55,780 nt of DNA from NCBI GenBank assembly GCA_035650655.1, contig DASRHG010000079.1, forward strand, positions 1 through 55,780, written 5' to 3'. Positions 16,407 to 25,660 of this stretch are shown here, piece by piece. Origin of the DNA: DASRHG01 sp035650655. Lineage in GTDB: Bacteria; Desulfobacterota; Binatia; DP-6. Position 1 is the stretch's first letter, and the number at the start of each line of letters is the position of its first letter. Below the pieces are notes generated by a model. It saw nothing but the letters and a program-made list of their open reading frames with translations, searched no databases and was not told where the DNA came from. Both the position numbers and the translations under genes were made by a program.

Positions 16407-16628
16407 TCACGCCGCACGTCGAAGCGACGACTGCGCGCCGCGCTCGTCGTCGCGCGACGTGCGCGCCGTCGGTCTCGGGAGCGCGAGGAGCGAGACGACG
16501 AGCGCGGCGCCCGTGAGCGCGGCGCACGCGAGCGCGGCGACGACGGCGTCCGCGCCCGCGAGCGGCATCGCCTGCATCGTCGGCGGGAAGAGCGGGTCCA
16601 GCGCGGGCATCGCGAGCACGCTGATCAT
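16407..16628 (-). CDS. putative small membrane protein
   Basis: 73 residues: a short Met/Pro-rich lead, one strong hydrophobic helix (about 24-50, ADAVVAALACAALTGAALVV) and a polar basic tail. ATG 16628 has a good GGAGG SD 5 nt upstream on the minus strand, and an AT-rich tract lies about 45 nt further upstream. The isolated position, proper SD and membrane helix argue for a real small gene, but no family is recognised and it could be chance in GC-rich DNA. Confidence 0.45.
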   Translation of the reverse strand: MISVLAMPALDPLFPPTMQAMPLAGADAVVAALACAALTGAALVVSLLALPRPTARTSRDDERGAQSSLRRAA

Positions 16629-16738
16629 GCTGACCTCCACGACTGCAGTTGGCGCAGGCCCGGGGGCAAGACAAATTAATTTTTTCGTCCTTTCAGGATT
16701 AGCTCGCCGAATGGATCTCGGGCACCGCGGGCGCGGCC

Positions 16739-16767
16739 TTGTAAACCCCGGCGCGCGGTGCGACAGT
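16739..16767 (+). promoter_or_regulatory. promoter of ddl, leaderless
   Basis: -35 TTGTAA (16739-16744), 17-nt spacer, -10 GACAGT (16762-16767). The predicted first transcribed base coincides with the A of the ATG at 16774. Confidence 0.5.
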
Positions 16768-16773
16768 TCGAGC

Positions 16774-17904
<1,131 letters not shown>

Positions 17905-17913
17905 GCCCGTCGA

Positions 17914-17925
17914 CCGCGATCGCGG
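17914..17925. terminator. palindrome between convergent ddl and carboxypeptidase genes
   Basis: Perfect 12-nt palindrome CCGCGATCGCGG in the 25-nt gap between two convergent stops. It could act as a bidirectional hairpin; there is no T-tract. Confidence 0.3.
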
Positions 17926-17929
17926 GCGT

Positions 17930-19069
17930 CTAGCGGATCGTGACGACCTTCGGGTGGTAGCCCGTGAGCCGGAGCCTGAGCGCGACCCGGCGAGCACGGT
18001 TCTCGGTCGAGAACGATCCGATGCGCAGCGAGCGCCCCGCCGGGACCGCCGTGTAGCCGCGCCGGGCGAGCCGGCTCCGGGCGAGCGCGGCGGCGCGGCG
18101 GCTCGAGTACGGGCCGAGCTGGACGGCGAAGCGCGTCGTCGCGGCGCTGCGCGCCGCCTCGCTCGGCTGATCCTCGTCGCCCTCGGCGACCGTCTTCGCC
18201 GGCGCGCGATGGGAGAGGCCCGGGATCGGAACCATGTCCGCCATGACGACCGTCGGCCGGTCGGCGATCGCACCGAAGCCGCGGTTGAAGAGCTTCTTCG
18301 CGTCGCCCCAGAGGTCGGTCGAGCCGAGGAGGGCGATCACGATCTCGCGGTTGTCGTGCTCCGAGGCACCGACGAAGCAGCGCCGGGCGGGACGCGTGTA
18401 GCCCGTCTTGCCGATGACCGGGTACGTGTATCCCGTGAGAAGCCGGTTGTGGGAGCGGAGGGAGACCCAGTGTACGCTCCCGGCCTCCACGGGCACGGCG
18501 ATCGTCCGGGTCTCGAGGATCTCGCGGAAGAGCGGCAGCCGGAGCCCGTGGCGGAAGATCACCGCGAGATCGCGCGCGCTCGCGACGTGGCCGGGCGCCG
18601 TGAGCCCGTGCGGGTTCACGAAGTGGGCGCTGGGTGCGCCGAGCGCCCGCGCCCGCTCGTTCATCTGCTCAGCGAAGCCCGCCTGCGAGCCGCCGAGCCC
18701 TTCGGCGACGACCTCGGCCGCGTCGTTGGCGGAGTTGAGGAGGACGGCGTACAGGAGGTTCTTCAGCCGGACGCGCTCGCCCGGCCGGAGGTTGATCTTC
18801 GAGGGCGCCGTCTCCGCGGCGAACTCGCTCACGCGAAAGCTCTCGTCGAGCCGTCCGCTCTCGAGTGCGAGGATCGCGGTCATCACCTTCGTCGTGCTCG
18901 CGGGAGGGAGCGGCTCGTCGGCGTTCTTCTCGAAGAGGCTCTCGCCGGTCGCAGCGTCGATGATGATCGCGGCACGCGCGCTCAGGGTGAAGCGGGCCGC
19001 CGGTGCGGCGCCGGGCGTGGCGAGCGCGAGTACGAGCGCGAGTGCCGTGCTGGAAATTCGACGCGTCAT
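17930..19069 (-). CDS. D-alanyl-D-alanine carboxypeptidase (PBP5/6 type) with C-terminal SPOR domain
   Basis: 379 residues. A signal peptide (about 1-25) leads to an S11 peptidase domain with S58-T-T-K61, S113-A-N115 and the K-T-G-Y-T motif near 224. It trims the terminal D-Ala of periplasmic pentapeptides. Instead of the usual PBP5 C-terminal domain, residues about 300-379 form a SPOR-like domain (FAVQLGPYSSRRAAALARSR, RSLRIGSFST), which binds denuded septal glycan and suggests recruitment to the division site. ATG 19069 has a GGGAG SD; the frame is open further upstream, but the signal peptide fixes the start. Confidence 0.93.
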   Translation of the reverse strand: MTRRISSTALALVLALATPGAAPAARFTLSARAAIIIDAATGESLFEKNADEPLPPASTTKVMTAILALESGRLDESFRVSEFAAETAPSKINLRPGERVRLKNLLYAVLLNSANDAAEVVAEGLGGSQAGFAEQMNERARALGAPSAHFVNPHGLTAPGHVASARDLAVIFRHGLRLPLFREILETRTIAVPVEAGSVHWVSLRSHNRLLTGYTYPVIGKTGYTRPARRCFVGASEHDNREIVIALLGSTDLWGDAKKLFNRGFGAIADRPTVVMADMVPIPGLSHRAPAKTVAEGDEDQPSEAARSAATTRFAVQLGPYSSRRAAALARSRLARRGYTAVPAGRSLRIGSFSTENRARRVALRLRLTGYHPKVVTIR

Positions 19070-19133
19070 GGTCTCCCACCCCCTCCGCCGCAACCTCGTG
19101 CAGTGACCTCGCGGAGCGAGCCGCCCCACGATG

Positions 19134-19162
19134 TCCTTAACGGTCATCTCGCCGAGAGGCAA
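19134..19162 (-). promoter_or_regulatory. promoter of the carboxypeptidase gene
   Basis: Minus strand: -35 TTGCCT (19162-19157), 17-nt spacer, -10 TAAGGA (19139-19134). Start near 19127, leaving a 58-nt leader with an SD. Confidence 0.45.
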
Positions 19163-19164
19163 GC

Positions 19165-19195
19165 AAAAAAGCATCTGACGCAGCACGGGCGTCAG
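19165..19195 (-). terminator. intrinsic terminator of the LOG-phosphatase-endonuclease operon
   Basis: On the minus strand, CTGACGC (19195-19189), a 7-nt loop, GCGTCAG (19181-19175), then a T6 run (19170-19165). The stop codon of the endonuclease gene (TGA, 19194-19192) lies inside the upstream arm of the stem. Confidence 0.75.
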
Positions 19196-20031
19196 TCGCC
19201 GACGAGAACGCCGTGCCGTGCGAGGTAGACGATGCCACGGCGCGCGCCGTCCGCTGCGAGCTCGAGGATGGCGGGCAGGCCGCGGAACGCGGGGTGTCGG
19301 CCGATCGACACCAGCCCGGCGTTGATCGAGCCGTCGCCCGGGACCTCGTGTCGGTCCCGCCTACAGCCCGCGGGCCCCTGGCAGTCGTTCAGGTGGAAGG
19401 CCACGAGCCGGTCGAGGAGCCCGGCGTCGGCGAGAGCGCCGGCGAGCCGGTCGCCGGCGTCCTCGCCGGAGAGGTCGAAGCCCGCGGCGTGGAGATGGCA
19501 CGTGTCGATCAGGACGCCGAGCCGGGCCGCGGGGGCGCCGACGTCGCGGACGAGGGCCGCGAGCTCCGCCACGTCGGCGGCGAGCTCGCTGCCCTCGCAC
19601 GTGTTCTCGATCACCGCGGTGACATCGTCGGGCGCCTGCGCGAGCACCTGAACGAGCTTGCGGGCCGCCTGCGCGAGCGCCGCCGCGCGCGTCGCGTACC
19701 CCTTCGCGTAGCCGGGATGGAAGCAAACGCCGGCGAGCCCGAGGTCCGCCGCGAGCCCGAGGTCGCCGACGACGCTCGACGCCGAGGCGTTCCGGATGCG
19801 GCCGTCGGGCGAGGCGAGGTTCACGAGGAGCGAGCCATGCACGATCCCCCAGAGCGGCCGCCCCGCGGCGACCGCCGCCTTGTAGGCGGCGCAGTCCTCG
19901 GGCCCGGGGACGCCCGTCCTGCCGAAGCGCTGGGGATCGCGGAGGGTCGTCTGGAAGGCCGACACACCGGCGGCGGCGAGAGCGGCCGGGATCGCGGCGA
20001 GCGGGGGATCGATGTGAAGCGCTGCGCGCAT
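19192..20031 (-). CDS. AP endonuclease family 2 / endonuclease IV-like TIM-barrel protein
   Basis: 279 residues forming a TIM barrel with Nfo-type metal ligands: H in IVHGSLLVNLASP, CFHPGY, E in VIENTCEGSEL, D and H in LIDTCHLHAAGFD, HLND and the DRHEVPGDG motif (compare DRHENIG in Nfo). These bind the three Zn ions that cleave abasic sites. ATG 20031 begins 14 nt after the preceding mutase-like gene. The terminator hairpin overlaps its stop. A sugar-isomerase role is less likely because the full Nfo ligand set is present. Confidence 0.88.
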   Translation of the reverse strand: MRAALHIDPPLAAIPAALAAAGVSAFQTTLRDPQRFGRTGVPGPEDCAAYKAAVAAGRPLWGIVHGSLLVNLASPDGRIRNASASSVVGDLGLAADLGLAGVCFHPGYAKGYATRAAALAQAARKLVQVLAQAPDDVTAVIENTCEGSELAADVAELAALVRDVGAPAARLGVLIDTCHLHAAGFDLSGEDAGDRLAGALADAGLLDRLVAFHLNDCQGPAGCRRDRHEVPGDGSINAGLVSIGRHPAFRGLPAILELAADGARRGIVYLARHGVLVGD

Positions 20032-20044
20032 TCGCCGGTTCGCG

Positions 20045-20647
20045 TCAGTCGTCGATCGCGACCGCCCCGTGGTACGTGCCCTCCGCGTGCTCGACGAGGA
20101 CGACGCCGGCGTTCCGCACGACGCGCCCCGGCCGCCACTCACCCGTCACGTGCCGCCAGAGCGCGTGCATGACGGCGCCGTGGCTCACGACGACGACGTC
20201 CGCGGCGGCGTAGCGGGCCGCGATGCGGTCGAGCACGCCGCCCGCCCGCGCGGCGACGTCGACGAGCGTCTCGCCGCCGCCCGGGGGGCACCAGAGCCAG
20301 TACGACGCCGGATCGTAGTCCGCGCACGCGCGCGCCGCGGCGTACGGCTGCCCGGCGAGCGAGCCGTACGACCGCTCGCGCAGGTCCTCCTCGACGCTCA
20401 CGGGGAGCCCGAGGACCTCGGCGATGATCGCCGCCGTCTGCCGCGCGCGCCGGAAGGGGCTCGACACGACGGCGACGGGCGCGTAGCCCGCCGCGATCCA
20501 CGCCGCCGCCGCGCGCGCCTGCTCGCGGCCGACGTCCGTGATCGGCACCTCCGGGGTCGGCGTGAAGATGCGGTCGCGGTTCCCTTCGCTCTCCGCGTGC
20601 CGGACGAGGAGGAGCCGTCCGGGGCGCGTCCCGTTCCGCTCAGACAT
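20045..20647 (-). CDS. histidine phosphatase / phosphoglycerate-mutase-like protein
   Basis: 200 residues. The catalytic RHG-type motif is L-V-R-H-A-E-S near residue 17. The second Arg lies in SSPFRRARQTAAII and the late histidine in VSHGAVMHAL. This is the cobalamin-phosphatase/GpmB-like branch, probably a small-molecule phosphatase rather than a glycolytic mutase. The start overlaps the stop of the LOG gene by 8 nt; it is the middle gene of the three-gene operon. Confidence 0.92.
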   Translation of the reverse strand: MSERNGTRPGRLLLVRHAESEGNRDRIFTPTPEVPITDVGREQARAAAAWIAAGYAPVAVVSSPFRRARQTAAIIAEVLGLPVSVEEDLRERSYGSLAGQPYAAARACADYDPASYWLWCPPGGGETLVDVAARAGGVLDRIAARYAAADVVVVSHGAVMHALWRHVTGEWRPGRVVRNAGVVLVEHAEGTYHGAVAIDD

Positions 20648-21689
20648 CCGGCGCCACGTTCACGCGGTCGATCAGCTCACGGAGACGGCCGAAGTGGGTG
20701 CGGTCGAAGGCGAGCACGAGCCGCGGCAGCGCGAGGAGCTGCGGCTCGTCCTCGGCGGCGAGCGCGCGCGTCTGCTCGATCCGTCCCTCGTGCAGGATGT
20801 CGGCGAACTCGCGCGACAGCCTCGTGACCCACTCCGCCGGAACCCGCCGGTTGAGCCGCAGGACGAGTCGATCGCCGACCGTGCGCGCCGAGTGGTAGAC
20901 GCGATGGAAGCGGATGATCTCCGCGACGGCCTCGTCGACCGACGTCGTCACCTTGAAGAGGGACATGTCCTCCGGCGAGATGAGGCCCGGCCGCAGGAGG
21001 TGATCCTCGACGTAGCGCTTCCACGTCTTCCAGTACGTGCCCTTCGGCGCGTCGAGGAGGACGATCGGCATCGGCTTCGACTTCCCCGTCTGCACGAGCG
21101 TCAGGCACTCGTACGCCTCGTCGTGCGTGCCGAAGCCGCCGGGAAAGAGGACCGCGGCGTCGGCCTCCTTGATGAAGAGCAGCTTCCGCGTGAAGAAGTA
21201 GCGCGACGTCACCAGCTTCGGGTCCTTGCTGATGATCTCGTTCGGCTCCTGCTCGGAGGGAAGCCGGATGTTCACGCCGAAGCTCCGCTCGCGGCCGGCG
21301 CCTTCCTGGCAGGCGCGCATGATGCCGCCGCCGGCGCCGGTGATGACCATGTAGCCCGCCGCCGCGATCCGGCGTGCGAATTCGCTCGCCGTCCGGTACG
21401 TCGGGGCGTCGGTCTTCGTGCGCGCCGAGCCGAAGATGCTCACCTTCCGGACGTCGCGGTACGGCGCGAACACCTTGAAGGCGTAGCGCAGCTCGCGGAG
21501 CGCGGCGTTCAGGAGCTTGATGTCGCCGAGGCTCGTGCCGTCGCGCAGGAGCTTCACGGCCGTCTCCATGATCTCGCGCACGTACTGCTCTTCGCGCGCG
21601 AGCCCTTCGCCGCGCTCGAGCCGGGGCAGGACTTCGGTGAGGAGGCTCTTGCGGCGCCGGGGGCGCGACGACCTCTTCTTCGGCAGCAT
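20640..21689 (-). CDS. LOG-family (TIGR00730-like) nucleotide-binding protein
   Basis: 349 residues. A basic, helical N-terminal region (about 1-75) precedes a Rossmann-like LOG domain with VSIFGSAR, VITGAGGGIMRAC and the family motif PGGFGTHDE. LOG enzymes are cytokinin-type nucleoside 5'-monophosphate phosphoribohydrolases; long forms like this are often described as nucleotide N-glycosidases with unknown physiological substrates. The C-terminal 90 residues extend beyond the basic domain. It is first in the operon, divergent from the MoxR gene with 84 nt between them. Confidence 0.9.
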   Translation of the reverse strand: MLPKKRSSRPRRRKSLLTEVLPRLERGEGLAREEQYVREIMETAVKLLRDGTSLGDIKLLNAALRELRYAFKVFAPYRDVRKVSIFGSARTKTDAPTYRTASEFARRIAAAGYMVITGAGGGIMRACQEGAGRERSFGVNIRLPSEQEPNEIISKDPKLVTSRYFFTRKLLFIKEADAAVLFPGGFGTHDEAYECLTLVQTGKSKPMPIVLLDAPKGTYWKTWKRYVEDHLLRPGLISPEDMSLFKVTTSVDEAVAEIIRFHRVYHSARTVGDRLVLRLNRRVPAEWVTRLSREFADILHEGRIEQTRALAAEDEPQLLALPRLVLAFDRTHFGRLRELIDRVNVAPDV

Positions 21690-21734
21690 CGTGTTCGCGG
21701 CGCATTGTGCCGGGAAAGCGCGCCGGATGCGAGC

Positions 21735-21764
21735 TTGCCCGGCGCCGCGAGCGTCCGCTATCCT
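21735..21764 (+). promoter_or_regulatory. promoter of the MoxR-vWA operon, leaderless
   Basis: -35 TTGCCC (21735-21740), 18-nt spacer, -10 TATCCT (21759-21764). Start near 21771, 3 nt before the GTG at 21774. Confidence 0.45.
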
Positions 21765-21773
21765 CGGCCGGCC

Positions 21774-22892
21774 GTGGCACCCCGTGACGTCCTTCGCACG
21801 ATTCGCGACGAGCTGCAGCAGATCTTCCTCGAGCGGACGGAGGCGATCGACGGCGCGCTCGTGGCGCTCCTCGCCGGCCAGCACGTCCTCCTGATCGGCC
21901 CACCGGGGACGGCGAAGTCGATGCTCGCGGACGAGATCTGCCGCCGGCTGACGGGCGCGCGCTACTTCCAGTGGCTCCTCACGCGCTTCACGACGCCCGA
22001 GGAGCTGTTCGGGGCGGTGAGCCTCCAAGCGCTCGAGCAGGACGACTATCGCCGGATCACGACGCACAAGCTGCCCGAGGCGCACGTCGCGTTCCTCGAC
22101 GAGGTCTTCAAGGCGAGCTCGTCCATCCTGAACACGATCCTGACGCTCATGAACGAGCGCCGCTTCCACAACGGCCGAGAGGTCGCATCCGTGCCGCTGC
22201 TGACGCTCTTCGCCGCGTCGAACGAGCTGCCCGAGGACGACGAGCTCCGTGCGCTCGACGACCGCTTCCTCCTCCGCTTCGTCGTCCAGTACGTCGAGGA
22301 GGACTTCCGCTTCCTCCGCCTGCTCCAGGCGAAGCCTCCCGCCGCGCGTACGACGCTCGCGCTCGCGGGCCTCGACGCCGCCCGCGCCGAGGTCGCTGCG
22401 CTCCCCGTCCCGGCCGAGGTGCTGCGCGCGCTCACCGACCTCCGTCGCGAGCTCGGGCGGAAGAACGTCGTCGCCTCGGACCGCCGCTGGGCACAGGCGG
22501 TCGGCGTGCTCCGGGCGCATGCGTACCTCGCCGGGCGGGCGACCGTGACGGACGAGGACCTGCCCTTCCTCGAGCACGTCCTCTGGCGCGACCCGGCGGA
22601 GCGCGAGCAGGTGCGCGCGACGATCCGGGAGCTGCTCGTCGGCTACGAGGACGAGGTGCGCGTCCTCCTCTACCAGACGCGCGAGCTCCGCGAGTACGCG
22701 CTGCGCTCCTGGGACACGGCCGAGGCGCGGAGCCGTGCGGCGGTGGAGGCGCACACGAAGATCCGGAACATTCTCGGCAAGGTCGACGCGATCCTTTCCG
22801 CGGCGCGGAGCGGCGGCCGTCCCATCGCGGGCGTCGAGCATCTGCGCGACGAGATCGCGCGCATCCAGCAGGAGATGCTGGCGCGGCTCTGA
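21774..22892 (+). CDS. MoxR-family AAA+ ATPase, RavA-like
   Basis: 372 residues. The AAA+ core has Walker A GPPGTAKS (about residue 43), Walker B HVAFLDEVFKAS, sensor 1 FAASNELPEDDE and an Arg-rich RALDDRFLLRF segment. The C-terminal helical lid and coiled-coil tail resemble RavA. MoxR ATPases act as chaperones for metal-cofactor or membrane complexes together with a vWA partner, here encoded in the next, overlapping gene. The GTG start is supported by the promoter position; no earlier start gives a better N-terminus. Confidence 0.92.
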   Translation: MAPRDVLRTIRDELQQIFLERTEAIDGALVALLAGQHVLLIGPPGTAKSMLADEICRRLTGARYFQWLLTRFTTPEELFGAVSLQALEQDDYRRITTHKLPEAHVAFLDEVFKASSSILNTILTLMNERRFHNGREVASVPLLTLFAASNELPEDDELRALDDRFLLRFVVQYVEEDFRFLRLLQAKPPAARTTLALAGLDAARAEVAALPVPAEVLRALTDLRRELGRKNVVASDRRWAQAVGVLRAHAYLAGRATVTDEDLPFLEHVLWRDPAEREQVRATIRELLVGYEDEVRVLLYQTRELREYALRSWDTAEARSRAAVEAHTKIRNILGKVDAILSAARSGGRPIAGVEHLRDEIARIQQEMLARL

Positions 22893-24463
22893 TGGCCGCT
22901 CGCCGCCGCCCGCCGCGCCCCGCGCCGCCGCGCGCGGTGCTCCTCCCCCCGCGCGAGCACTGCTGGGTCGAGAGCGACGCGTACGATCGCGCCGCGTTCG
23001 CCGCCCTCGTCGCCGACGCCCCGTCCCTCGCGGCGCTGCTCGAGACCGGCCGCCGCATCGTGCCGCACTGGGACGCGCTCCTGGAGGACGTCTTCTGCCT
23101 CCTCTTCAAGCTCGAGCCCCGCTTGCGCGCGCCGGACGCGGTCGCGCCCGCCGCGGCGCTCAATCGCGTACTGCTCGAGACGTTCCGCGACCATCCGATC
23201 CTCGACGGGCTCCGCGAGGAGACGCAGCTCGACGAGACGCAGGCGGGGCTCGGGACGGTGCTCGTGGGCGAGCAGGTGCTCGCGCTCTTGAAGGCGGAGC
23301 GGCTCCTCCCGCGCGGCGACCTCCTCGACCTCTGGGACCTCGCGCGACAGGAGGACGAGCTTCGGAGCCGCGGCGAGGAGACGGCCGACCTCGACCGCGC
23401 CGCCGAGGAGGGCGGCGCCGCGGCCGACGCGGTCCGCAAGGCGCGTGCCGCGGTCGCGAATGCCGCGCAGGTGGCCGAGGCGCGGCTCCGGCAGAAGGCG
23501 CAGAACGTCGCGCGTCGTCTCGGCGAGATGCCGGCGCGCGCTCGGGCCGCGCTGCCCGCGGCGGCGGCGGGCGTCGCGCGCGAGGTGGCGGAGGCGAAGG
23601 CGGAGTCGAGGCAGTGGGGCACCGGGCTTGGCGCCGGCGGCCGCACCTCGGCGGGGCGGCAGATCGAGCTCGGCCGCCGCCTCGCGACGAACCCGAAGCT
23701 CAAGCAGCTCTCCCGCCTCCTCGGCCGCATGCGGGAGCAGATGACGGCGCTCCGCAAGCGGCGCTTCGAGCGCACGAGCGAGGAGGTGTTCGACGTCCGC
23801 ATGGGCCGCGACGTGGACCGCCTCCTGCCGCCCGAGCTGATCGCGCTCCGCCACCCGCTCCTCCGCCGCGACTTCACGCGCCGGCTGGTCGAGGGCCGCC
23901 TCCTCTCCTACGCGCTCCGCGGACCCGACGAGCGCGGCCGCGGCCCGATGATCGTCTGCCTCGACGGCTCGTCCTCGATGGCGGGGGACAAGGAGATCTG
24001 GTCGAAGGCCGTCGCGCTGACGCTCCTCGAGATCGCGCGCCGCCAGCGCCGCCTCTTCCGCTTCGTCTGCTTCTCGTCCGCCGACACGCCTCTCTTCGTC
24101 CGCGACCTGAACCCGGGCGAGCGCTGGGAGGTCCACGAGGACCGCGCGCTCGACGTCGCGGAGTACTTCCCCGGCGGCGGGACGGACTTCGAGACCCCGC
24201 TCTCCGCGGCGGTCGACTGCCTCGGCACCGCGCGCTACCGGCGGGGCGACGTCGTCCTCGTCACCGACGGTGAGTGCGACGTGCGCCCGGAGTGGCGCGC
24301 CGACTTCCTCGCCCGGAAGGAGCGGCTCGCGTTCTCGCTCTACGCGGTCCTGATCGACGTCGGCCCGAGCTCGTCGGCGACGCTCGCGCGGCTCGCCGAC
24401 CGCGTGACCGCGGTCTCGACGCTCACCGACGCCGGCACCCCGGACCTCTTCCTCCGCCTCTGA
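22892..24463 (+). CDS. vWA protein, ViaA-like partner of the MoxR ATPase
   Basis: 523 residues, cytoplasmic. A helical N-terminal region (about 1-340) contains an Ala/Arg-rich coiled coil (about 150-230). A vWA domain follows with MIDAS D358-G-S-S-S362 and the later T in GGGTDFETPL and D in LVTDGECD. The order helical region then vWA, paired with a RavA-like ATPase, matches RavA-ViaA. The TGATG junction at 22890-22894 implies translational coupling. The CoA transferase that follows also overlaps. Confidence 0.9.
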   Translation: MAARRRPPRPAPPRAVLLPPREHCWVESDAYDRAAFAALVADAPSLAALLETGRRIVPHWDALLEDVFCLLFKLEPRLRAPDAVAPAAALNRVLLETFRDHPILDGLREETQLDETQAGLGTVLVGEQVLALLKAERLLPRGDLLDLWDLARQEDELRSRGEETADLDRAAEEGGAAADAVRKARAAVANAAQVAEARLRQKAQNVARRLGEMPARARAALPAAAAGVAREVAEAKAESRQWGTGLGAGGRTSAGRQIELGRRLATNPKLKQLSRLLGRMREQMTALRKRRFERTSEEVFDVRMGRDVDRLLPPELIALRHPLLRRDFTRRLVEGRLLSYALRGPDERGRGPMIVCLDGSSSMAGDKEIWSKAVALTLLEIARRQRRLFRFVCFSSADTPLFVRDLNPGERWEVHEDRALDVAEYFPGGGTDFETPLSAAVDCLGTARYRRGDVVLVTDGECDVRPEWRADFLARKERLAFSLYAVLIDVGPSSSATLARLADRVTAVSTLTDAGTPDLFLRL

Positions 24464-25638
24464 TGCCGGGCGCGCTCGACGGGCTCCGCGTCCTCGACCT
24501 CGCCGGCGCGAGCGGCGCGCTCTGCGGGAAGCTCCTCGCCGGCCTCGGCGCGGACGTCGTCAAGGCGGAGCCGCCCGGCGGTGACCCGATGCGCGCCCTC
24601 CCCCCGTTCTGGGACGGCGCCCCGCCCGCGGAGCGGAGCCTCTTCTTCTGGTTCTACCACGCGGGGAAGCGCGGCATCCGGCTCGACCTCGCGAGCGACG
24701 CCGGGCGCGCGCTCCTCCGCCGCCTCGCCGCGGCGGCCGACGTCGTGATCGAGACGGAGCCGCCGGGCCGCCTCGCCGCCCTCGGCTGCGGGCCGGACGC
24801 GCTCCGCGCCGCGAACCCGCGCCTCGTCGTCGCCTCGATCACGCCCTTCGGACAGGAGGGCCCGTACCGCGACTGGCGCGCGTCGGACACGGTCGCGCAG
24901 GCGATGGGCGGCATGCTCTACGTGAACGGCCACCCGGATGGTCCGCCGCTCCGCACGCTCGGCCTCCAGGCCTACCACCAGGCGGGGATCTTCGCGGCGA
25001 GCGGCGTCCTGGCGGCGCTCCTCGCACGGGACGCGACCGGACGCGGCCAGCACGTCGACGTGAGCGTCCAGGCGAGCGTCGCCGCCGCGCTCGAGCACGT
25101 GCCGGGCTTCTGGCACCAGGCGGGCGTGATCCACCGCCGCCAGGGGACGCTCCACTGGACGCGCTACTTCCGCGTCGGGCGCTGCAAGGACGGCTGGGTC
25201 ATGCACTGCACGCTCGGCGACTGGACGTCGCTCGTCGAGTGGGTGAAGGCCGACGGCATGGCGGAGAACCTCGACGACCCGGCGTGGGAGGACCTGAACC
25301 TCCGCAAGGACGCCGCCGAGCATCTGTTCGACGTCCTCGACGCCTGGGCCGCGCGGTACACGGTCGCCGAGCTGATGGAGGGCGCGCAGCTTCGGCGGAT
25401 CCCCTACGCCGCCGTCCGGCCGCCGGAGGCGCTGCTCCGCGACCCGCAGCTCGCCGCCCGGGGCTTCTTCGTCCCGATCGAGCACCCGGACCTGGGCGCG
25501 AGCGTGCCCTACCCCGGCGCGCCGTTTCGCCTGGAGGACGCGCCCTGGCGCGTCGCGCGGCCGCCGCGCCTCGGCGAGCACGACGCGGCCGTGCGCGCGG
25601 AGTGGCTCGGCGAGGACGCGGCCGGCGCCGGGCGGTGA
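24463..25638 (+). CDS. CaiB/BaiF class III CoA-transferase homologue lacking the catalytic Asp
   Basis: 391 residues. The fold signatures are present: LRVLDLAGASGALCGKLLAG, ADVVKAEPPGGDPMR, GKRGIRLDL and ITPFGQEGPY. Where active members have the Asp that forms the acyl anhydride (SDLAGG in the homologue at 26884), this one reads A-Y-H172-Q-A-G. So it may bind CoA thioesters without transferring CoA, or use another mechanism. The ATG overlaps the stop of the ViaA-like gene, which ties it to the MoxR-vWA pair. Confidence 0.87.
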   Translation: MPGALDGLRVLDLAGASGALCGKLLAGLGADVVKAEPPGGDPMRALPPFWDGAPPAERSLFFWFYHAGKRGIRLDLASDAGRALLRRLAAAADVVIETEPPGRLAALGCGPDALRAANPRLVVASITPFGQEGPYRDWRASDTVAQAMGGMLYVNGHPDGPPLRTLGLQAYHQAGIFAASGVLAALLARDATGRGQHVDVSVQASVAAALEHVPGFWHQAGVIHRRQGTLHWTRYFRVGRCKDGWVMHCTLGDWTSLVEWVKADGMAENLDDPAWEDLNLRKDAAEHLFDVLDAWAARYTVAELMEGAQLRRIPYAAVRPPEALLRDPQLAARGFFVPIEHPDLGASVPYPGAPFRLEDAPWRVARPPRLGEHDAAVRAEWLGEDAAGAGR

Positions 25639-25660
25639 CGCGCCGGGTGCTCGAGTAGCG

